Positions 57,389 to 64,000 of a stretch of 64,000 nucleotides of DNA are shown in pieces (the stretch's first letter is position 1; each line of letters starts with the position of its first letter). Source of the stretch: Nilaparvata lugens. Taxonomy: Eukaryota > Arthropoda > Insecta > Hemiptera > Delphacidae. The stretch is from positions 22,768,707 to 22,832,706 of the forward strand of contig NC_052506.1 in assembly GCF_014356525.2 (NCBI RefSeq), in the 5' to 3' direction. A program made the position numbers and the translations under genes. The notes under the pieces were generated by a model. It made no database searches, was not told where the DNA came from, and saw only the letters and a list, made by a program, of their open reading frames with translations.

Positions 57389-60300
57389 CTGCAAACAAAC
57401 ACATTGCATCAATGTTGATTATTACACCCGCCGCAAACAAACACATTGCATCAATGTTGATTATTACACCTGCTGCAAACAAACACATTGCATCAATGTT
57501 GATTATTACACCCGCTGCAAACAAACACATTGCATCAATGTTGATTATTACACCCGCCGCAAACAAACACATTGCATCAATGTTGATTATTACACCCGCT
57601 GCAAACAAACACATTGCATCAATGTTGATTATTACACCCGCCGCAAACAAACACATTGCATCAATGTTGATTATTACACCTGCTGCAAATATTGCAACAA
57701 TGTTAATTATTAAATCCGCTGCAAATGAACACATTTATTCAATTGATTCTTGTGAGAGGATTTAACCGTCATTTAATCACGGTTGAATTTCTAAGGCTTA
57801 CGTGCAACCGGCAGATAACTTCAGGAAAATTGCACTTTAATTGATCTACACAACCTGATTCATAAATTATTGTTTTTTACAACTTCCTATTAATACATCG
57901 GAATAGGAACAGTTTTGAGCTTGATTCTGTTGATCCTTCAGTAAGTTATCATTATTCTCATTGTAATAAATTGATACTTCGAAATTAGTAGAGTCCTGCG
58001 AAACATCTGCTGTAACTGTTTCAGGGGTGGTGAAAGTTGATGCCAGAGGAATGAGAATCGATCCATGTCCGGTGCAGCGATAGCAGAGTGAAGCTGCGAA
58101 TCCTAGACTACTAGGCTTGGCCGCTATCTCGCTTAAAGTACTACTATTACTTTTGAAAATCTGTTCGTGGTTTACTGAATTTTCCTTTACTACCATCGAA
58201 CTATTATTTCAATATATACCTTGATTGCTTTTGTTTAATAATTATACACACATTAAAAGATTCTAATGTAGTATTTAATAATAATTTACTTAATATTTGG
58301 TGGTAGGCTTTTAATCCAGCAGCCCTACAGAGAAAAGTGGATAATATTTATTGTACATGTTTCCGCGCAAGGAACAAAAGCCATGGAAAATTACTTTTTA
58401 TTTGTACATCTTTGACAAATAATAGTATATTACGCTACAAGGACAGAAAGTTAGTGTTTACGGTATGAGAATAGTTTCCCGGGCGAGGCTTGCCGAGCCC
58501 TGGAATATTTTATCCGAATACAGTAAACACCTTTCTGAGAGAGTCGCGTACAATATTTTTCGCCACACTACAGGTATAGCTGACGCCAAAAAGTTAGACG
58601 GTTTTGTGGGTCTCTTGTGCGTTCCAACAGCTGATGTTGTCAAGTAGATGCTGATTGGTCTGTTCTATTCAAGTCATCTATAAGCTCCGCCCTGGCTTGG
58701 AATATCTATCCGAAAATCCGATACATTAGCTCCCAATGCTAAAGACCATTTCTCTTTCACCTTTCTTAGTTCCATGTTAGCGGCCGGAAAGGGTACTATT
58801 TCCGGCCTTAGCCGGAAAGAAACCTGTTCTGACGTCAGATGAGAGTCGTCTGCAAACAATGTCTTTCAGATCTATGTAGGGACTGGGAAACAGCTGCTTT
58901 CTGTGCAGTGTGGCGAAAAGGTTTTTCTATTTACTCTATGTCTATTGTACTACAACATAGTATCCTGATTTCAATGAGTTCTCAAGTACAATATTTTTGG
59001 GGGAGTAAATAAATGATTTTGGTACTTACTTTTAGGCCTCTTGAAGTGAATGGCTACCAAGGGACTCAGGTAGCCCTCGGCATTAGTGTAAGGGTAGAAG
59101 TAGCCCGGAAATCCCTGTCTAGGGATGTACTGGATCTCCCCTGCATTCTCCTTGTCTAGAGGACCCTCTCCTTCGCAAGTTATCCAGATTGTTTGCATCT
59201 ACAAAAATGGACGTTACTGATTTAGAGCAATAATGGTATTTGAGAAAACTTCACATGATCAGCCCATATCACATACTGTAATTATTTTTCACGTGGCTTT
59301 GATTTGAAAAGTGAGAGAGAGTTCTCATCTACTGTAGAATAACGTTATTCATGTAGCCTAAATAGCCGAATAATTTCAAATACCGTGAAGTCTATTAATT
59401 GATATCATGATACAAGTAGCACACTGTAACACAACACAAGTATATGGAAAATAAAACTATAAAATAGTGATGATTCACATGAAGTGGCAAAGTTGGGACA
59501 AGTCCTGTCTTACATCTTTTAGGATAGATTTCTCCAAAGTTGGTTCAAGTATTAAACCGTTTAATCAAGGCATTTCAACTGGAATTTAAGTTAAATGTTT
59601 TTGGAGGAAGCGACCGTATACCGGACCCAATGTACCTAGAATGCAAGGTAGTGGCCACGAAAAGATGCGCAGTACTGAAGATGCACTCAGCTGCTGGGGG
59701 CTTCCAGCCTTTGCATGTGCAGTATCTTGTGAATAAATTGATGACACATAATATCAGCAATGACCATTTTCAGTGTTCATAGTGTATGAATAACAGTCCT
59801 TTTTGCTTAGTAGAATTGGAAGTAATTCTCAAGTGAAAACTTCATATATAGTTGTGAATGTTGGGCAGCATTTTTACTCTAAAAAGTCCAAAAAAGTAAC
59901 TTGATGCTATAAGTGTAGAATAGTACATAGTATATTAACAAATATTGTAGCAAACATAGTATATCATTCTAAATATATTATAATTTCCTCTTTTGTAATA
60001 AATTTTCTATGCTTTTGAACTCCAGAGCGAAGCTCGGTTCCCCAATATTCTGAGAAAACAAAGACAAGTGGTAGATTCACATAAGATAGAGCACGCCCTG
60101 TCGGATTTGACTGTAATTAAACTACAGTAACTATATAACCATATGGTTATAAAGTTACTGTAAGTTAACCAGACGTCCACGTAGTTCTGTTAATTGAAAC
60201 AATGGGGCGCTAGAGTCTCGACATTTCAACACATTTTTCTAGCGAAAATTCTACGGAGTCGCTAACAGTGCTAATATTGGTTTAAAATAATGTCAATTAT

Positions 60301-63175
60301 TATTATTGAAATGGCAACAAACTTGCTATTACTGAATGCTTATTCTATGTAATTTTATAATTTTAAAGTCACACTTACAAACAGCTTGTTGATACTCTTC
60401 TGTTGGGCAATGTGTCGTTTGAGGTCACCTGGCATATTATCTGGAAAGCCTTCAGTCTCATTGTAGTACTCCGGTTGCCAACCAATTATCTAGAAACATA
60501 TCGAATGAATTAAGTTACTTTAAAAAAGTATGTATGAGAAAAGTGAGACTTGGCTCTCCATCCGAAAAAATAACAGAGTTGCTAAATTGTGTAGAATTGC
60601 AACTTTATCAAATGTCTAATTCAACCACAGAATTTTATTTAGAATTCCCCAGTAGTGCTGAAAAAGTTTCAATGTTGTTCTGATGGGTTCTTGTGAAATT
60701 AATCACGACTAAAATTTAACCGGCTTTTGTACAACCGGCACATAGAGTATTTTTACAGACTGAACTTTGGCTGATTGATTTGATCGGATACCTTGTTCAG
60801 TTTGAGAAAAACACAAGGGCTCGATTGATGGTAGTTGAAATTGTTCTCAGAGGTGCAGGGAAACCAGTTCTTGACGTCGACGTCGCACACCTGACCGCGT
60901 CCCGGCGGTCGATCATAGTCGCAGTTGTAGATGTTCTGTCCCCTCCCCGGCGTCAGACCTGGCCTCCTGTAAACTGCAAACGCAACATTAAATCAATTAA
61001 TTCATAAATCAATTAAATCTGCGTTCACGCCAAAGTTGTCGACAAAATATTGTCCACAAGTAGTTTTATACAAAAAAGCTGTTCATTTTTTTTAGAAAAC
61101 AAGTTGCTGTTCTCTAACAAAAACAAAAGTTGCCAATATTTTGCCGTAGTCGGCGTGGATTACGCAATATCTACTATGGTTAAATATTGTCAAATAGTCG
61201 TTGTCAACAAAAAAGTTGTTCATTTTTTGTAGTAAACAAGTTGCTCCTCTCAAATGTTGAGAAACAAAAGTTTTCAATTTCTTACTATAGTCGGCCTGGA
61301 CTTGTAGATGCGAACATTTTGTTGGCAACTTTCTCACTTTTCTCACACTGAGTGAGAAACAAGAATTTTGTAAAACAAGGATTTCCACAAGTTGTCGACA
61401 AAAGTTGCTGTGCTTTTCAAGAAACTGGGAACAAATTGCCAGTTCAATTAGTTCAAAAACTCAGTTGACAAATCTTGTGTAAACGCGGCTTAATAGTTCT
61501 ATATCTCACCACCATAATATAATACAAATCAAGAGAAAACATTATACAAGATGCGCCAGAGAAACTTACTTATTTGTAAGGTCAATAAAAACATAAGTAC
61601 TTTAGATATTGTTTCAATCTTTTTTATATGAGAATACAATATTTCATTTTTTCATGCAGTCTTGAAAATTACATCAGACCAATGGCGACCCCCATTGCGC
61701 ATACACTGATAAAGTCGATTTTTGAGATTTCGCTGCAGCATAGCAAACGGTATGTTGGCAACGGCGTCGCGAATGTTGTTCTTGAGGTGTGCTATGGTCC
61801 GTGGTCGATCGACATAAACCAGGGATTTCAAATAACCCCATAAAAAATCGCATTGAGGAAACGCATGTGGAAATGAGCCTTGTCAAATGACCGCGTCTTC
61901 AGGCAGGTTGTCAATCAGCATATGACATGCATTTTGACGGGTAACAAAATCGCGTTCAGTCAAGTCTTGTACAACAGCCAATTTATAGGGATGGAGTTGA
62001 AGGTCTTCATGAAAAATTCTTCGAACAGTGGAGTCAGAAATTGTCATACCAGCTGCGTGTTTGCGAGCCGAACGCCGTGGAGAACGCACAAATGACTGTC
62101 TCACTCTTTCGATATTTTCTGGAGTTTTGATGAAGTCCGTTTCTGGGTTTAGCGACACTTCCACACTCCTGAAATGAGTTAACCCACGACAGAGTCGAAT
62201 TATGGCCAGGAACGAGTCTGTGGGGAGGAATTTCAAATCGAGCGCGGAAGGTGATCGACCATTAGAAAAGAAGCTCTCAACTGCGAAGGCCCGCTGCTTT
62301 CTAGACCGGAGCATGATGGCTATTTACTTGAGGGAGAATAAATTAGAGAACTTCCCCCTCCAGATGCACCTCCTCCTGTCCCTCTACACGACCAATTCAA
62401 CGCACGGAAATTTTTCAAATAAGTAAGTTTTTCTGGCGCACTTTGTACAATACGAGTTGTTATACGATGTTGAATGATTTGAAAGAAAATAACGGAAACA
62501 ATTATTATAGACAATCAATGAGTCTTGTGGGAAATGAGGTTTCCAAGGGAAGGGGGATCAAATATGAAAATTGAACAAAATTATAACAAAGTAGGAAAGA
62601 AACCGGGAAGTAAATTAAATTCTTCGATTGATTTTCAAGTGTTGCGGTATGGTACGGTGACAAAATTAAAATTACGTATAAATTTGACTCAGAATGAAGT
62701 TAGGTCAAGCCACAATAACAAAAATCATGCTCTAATAGATATCTGATAATTATAAATACCAACTTATAGGTCTATAATAAAAATGTAGAATTAAACATCC
62801 ATCAATATCAAAATTCGAGAGAAACAGTTTTGGGTAAATCCCGTTGATTTTCTCCCAATTATTGATTCGATTGTGTGCTTGTGTTAATAAGTTATAATAT
62901 ATGAATAATAAATTATCAGTATCAATTATTCATCAATCACCTCTCAAGAATATAAGTGGCCTTGGAAAAATGTTCTCACCAAACTGTGACTTTTGCCTAC
63001 TTTTTCTCAATTTTTCAACTAAAACATTTATTTTTTCCCATGAATGATGACTTACCATCTAGGAAGCTCTCCAAAGTATCTGTCCAAAACTTGTAGCTCA
63101 GCTTCTCCTTGCCACGGTACCAGATCAGAGTACTCTTGCTGTCCGTATCATTGGGCCATGGACGGAATCCTAATC
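57285..63175 (-). CDS. nrv: Na+/K+-ATPase beta subunit (nervana), 3' five exons
   Basis: The beta subunit is a type II membrane glycoprotein that chaperones the catalytic alpha subunit to the plasma membrane and tunes K+ affinity. Five exons join with matching phases: 63175-63056, 60973-60792, 60489-60379, 59198-59030 and 57388-57285, all GT-AG. The 228 encoded residues cover most of the ectodomain: GLGFRPWPN, the paired cysteines (YNCDY..VCDVDVKNWFPC..SPCVFLKLNK), IIGWQPEYY, WITCEGEGP, the hallmark GFPGYFYPYTNAEGYLSPLV, and the C-terminal NIECKAWAKN..THFEILVD. The N-terminal tail and transmembrane exon (about 80-90 residues) are not found in the window and probably lie beyond 64000. A minisatellite duplicates the last 3' splice site. 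No lesion is seen in the exons. Confidence 0.92.
57369..57735 (-). repeat. 42-bp tandem array of the nervana last 3' splice site
   Basis: Nine copies (starts 57369, 57411, 57453, 57495, 57537, 57579, 57621, 57663, 57699; the eighth is 36 bp and the ninth diverged). On the minus strand each unit is 22 nt of intron end (TGTGTTTGTTTGCAG) plus the first 20 nt of exon E. Copies 1, 4, 6 and 9 keep GCAG; copies 3 and 8 have GCAGCAG; copies 2, 5 and 7 read GCGG and have lost the AG. The unit is 14 codons and free of stops in the gene's frame, each adding GVIINIDAMCLFAA. Confidence 0.93.
57736..59029 (-). other. nervana intron D-E
   Basis: Intron sequence without recognisable genes. A local inverted repeat GGCCGGAAAGGGTACTATTT / CCGGCC lies near 58781-58818. 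Short frames here show no domains. Confidence 0.6.
59030..59198 (-). CDS. nrv: nervana exon D
   Basis: 169 bp. Acceptor TTTGTAG, donor GTAAGT. Encodes MQTIWITCEGEGPLDKENAG, then the hallmark GYFYPYTNAEGYLSPLVAIH and FKRPK; leaves with one base (A). Confidence 0.93.
59199..60378 (-). other. nervana intron C-D
   Basis: Contains an imperfect palindrome at 60123-60162 (ACAGTAACTATATAACCATA and its mirror). An 80-codon frame at 59540-59782 has no recognised domain and no splice context. No other gene seen. Confidence 0.5.
60379..60489 (-). CDS. nrv: nervana exon C
   Basis: 111 bp, phase 0 on both sides. Acceptor TTTCTAG, donor GTAAGT. Encodes IIGWQPEYYNETEGFPDNMP and a helical stretch ending in NKLF. 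Confidence 0.92.
60792..60973 (-). CDS. nrv: nervana exon B
   Basis: 182 bp. Acceptor TTTGCAG, donor GTATCC. Encodes YRRPGLTPGRGQNIYNCDYD through FLKLNK with six of the conserved ectodomain cysteines or their neighbours (YNC, VC, PC, SPC). Confidence 0.93.
61018..61490. mobile_element. MITE family TGCGTTTA-ACC, copy 2, in nervana intron A-B
   Basis: Ends CTGCGTTCACGCCAAAGTTG and (reverse) GCCGCGTTTACACAAGATTTG are inverted. The interior has a roughly 130-bp direct duplication (GTTCATTTTTTTTAGAAAAC at about 61082; GTTCATTTTTTGTAGTAAAC at about 61217). Non-coding. Confidence 0.55.
61547..62445 (-). mobile_element. Mariner-type element, internally deleted
   Basis: The terminal repeats, left CAAGATGCGCCAGAGAAACT and right (reverse) CAAAGTGCGCCAGAAAAACT, continue through TACTTATTTG, flanked by TA on both sides (61545-61546, 62446-62447). 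899 bp, about two-thirds of a usual mariner. Lies in nervana intron A-B. Confidence 0.8.
61652..62314 (-). pseudogene. Mariner-type transposase, catalytic core deleted
   Basis: The N-terminal 143 residues (MLRSRKQRAFAVESFFSNGR, then the second helix-turn-helix SARKHAAGMTISDSTVRRIF and LHPYKLAVVQDL) are open from 62314 to 61883. After a break at about 61860-61880 another frame gives the C-terminal end: DFLWGYLKSLVYVDRPRTIA, MLQRNLKNRLYQC and HWSDVIF, stop at 61652. The segment between, which should carry the first two catalytic aspartates, is missing. It could still bind element ends but not cut DNA. Confidence 0.8.
62446..63055 (-). other. nervana intron A-B, right part
   Basis: AT-rich, no gene seen. 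Bases 62822-62836 (AAACAGTTTTGGGTAAA) resemble a LINE 3'-end scrap. Confidence 0.4.
63056..63175 (-). CDS. nrv: nervana exon A
   Basis: 120 bp. Acceptor CTACTCAG, donor GTAAGT; enters with two bases of a Gly codon and leaves with one base. Encodes LGFRPWPNDTDSKSTLIWYR and on to TLESFLD. Confidence 0.9.
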
Positions 63176-63234
63176 CTGAGTAGAAAAGATAAAACCATGT
63201 TATTAATTCCATAGTGCACTTTAAATGCACTCAA

Positions 63235-63380
63235 ACACGTCATAATGGCAGTATTTGATTAGTATTGGTGTTGCTATACTAGTCAATTATTCGACAAAGC
63301 AGATAGCGAACCCCTTTTCTAGCTCAGCAAAGTTGCCAAATCGTTTTATAACAGTGAAGAAATATAATTAACAAAATATT
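63235..63380. mobile_element. MITE family CTATAGTGAGG, copy 4 (decayed)
   Basis: The interior matches the family (CGTCATAATGGCAGTATTTG, GGTGTTGCTATACTAG, TTCGACAAAGCAGATAGCG) but both outer ends are lost. Confidence 0.55.
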
Positions 63381-64000
63381 GGATTACTATGTGATTCCGT
63401 ATTCATATGCATTGGCATATTGAGATACCAAGACAGCAGCTTCTTCAAATTTTGATCTTGCTGACCCTTTTCCAAACAGTCATATTATTTGTATACTAGT
63501 AGTTCTGTGAACAGTAGACCTCGCGCAGTTATAAACCACAGCCTCCTCGCCTATTTTCCTACTGTCCATCAGAGTAAATGATTCTGTCCTGTCCTGTCGT
63601 GTCATCAAAAGCTTACCGAGTTGAAAGCAGAGAAATTCTATAATTTCTCTGCTTTTCTAAGTCAAGGTACCACTGGTGTAAGTGAAAATCATTTGTTCGC
63701 CACTAATAGTAGCATATTTATTTGATGTTATCCCTCGGTCAAATAATGCCTAATAAAAACTGAAACAACGAGAATATATGTATATCCATAAAACTAGATA
63801 AGTAACAACTTATGACGGCACTTACACTTAAGCTATATCACTAAAGACCTTGGGATAGGATCGACATTATTACCTGTTCTGTTAACGTAAGCCATACCGC
63901 TATTACGGCTCTTCTTTGATACAACACGAATACGTTTCTCTGTACATCAAGCTATGAACGAACCCTTGAGTGTGTGAGGCCTTGTAGTGAGTTGTAGAAT
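63381..64000. other. No confirmed gene; upstream nervana intron
   Basis: Expected to be intron upstream of nervana exon A. A short minus-strand stretch ending at 63875 (MAYVNRT, then CAG|GTAATA) would join in phase to exon A, but it lacks a transmembrane segment and is not accepted as an exon. Confidence 0.35.

Noticed and set aside
57369..57735. CRISPR-like array of regularly spaced repeats
   Set aside because: Units are contiguous without unique spacers and lie in a eukaryotic intron-exon junction.
57282..57765. Repetitive 140-150-residue proteins on both strands of the 42-bp array
   Set aside because: They are compositional consequences of a stop-free 42-bp repeat; only the minus-strand frame continuing into NIECKAWA..FEILVD is genic.
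59540..59782. 80-codon ORF in nervana intron C-D
   Set aside because: No recognisable domain, no splice or promoter context; both strands are open by chance.
63876..63899. Short upstream nervana exon (MAYVNRT then GTAATA donor) joining in phase to exon A
   Set aside because: Phase and donor fit, but it lacks the cytoplasmic tail and transmembrane helix that must precede GLGFRP; likely chance. RNA-seq would decide.

Overview
This is a eukaryotic, AT-rich, intron-bearing insect nuclear window dominated by transposable elements. The only confident host gene is the 3' two-thirds of an insect Na+/K+-ATPase beta subunit (nervana) on the minus strand, about 57.3-63.2 kb. The mix of piggyBac, BEL/Pao, P, pogo, mariner, jockey/CR1-like LINE, Polinton-like and env-bearing retroelement remains suggests a large, repeat-rich genome. 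The style of the dispersed repeats reminds me of sap-feeding Hemiptera such as planthoppers; that is an inference, not a database result.

Layout. 0.4-1.2 kb: a foldback element with a MITE inside one arm. 1.6-5.2 kb: two piggyBac-type deletion derivatives head to head, one split by a 5'-truncated LINE with a poly(A) tail. 5.5-12.4 kb: MITEs, an unclassified A-tract-targeting repeat with an internal CA microsatellite (four copies in the window), and a minus-strand LINE relic carrying two nested insertions. 12.5-17.3 kb: a complete-ended pogo-type DNA transposon (TA target duplication) with a decayed transposase. 18.3-21.8 kb: a nearly full-length piggyBac-type transposase with two homopolymer frameshifts. 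21.9-23.3 kb: YqaJ-like nuclease and RT fragments. 24.0-25.5 kb: a decayed F-like env gene with polypurine tract and LTR start.

27.0-34.3 kb holds two unrelated foldback elements side by side. Each encloses a kilobase-scale minisatellite of the same 16-base family (GCTTAGGTTAGGAAAA), which contains the insect telomere word TTAGG. 35.1-46.0 kb is a Russian-doll nest: a THAP/P-type transposon inside a BEL/Pao retrotransposon (5-bp duplication AAAGT), itself inside a piggyBac-type relic that also holds a MITE. 46.2-50.0 kb is a second, younger BEL/Pao element (5-bp duplication TGCTG) in which pol is gone and a GC-rich minisatellite follows gag. 50.1-56.5 kb: a LINE fragment, a Polinton/Maverick-type DNA polymerase B relic with an internal inversion, then a nearly full-length LINE with ORF1 and broken ORF2.

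57.0-63.2 kb is the nervana gene: five exons with matching phases and GT-AG boundaries, read right to left. Its introns contain a MITE and an internally deleted mariner. The strongest oddity of the window is at its last intron-exon junction: nine tandem copies of a 42-bp unit that each duplicate the 3' splice site plus the first 20 bases of the exon. Six retain AG and three have lost it, and the array is open in the coding frame throughout.
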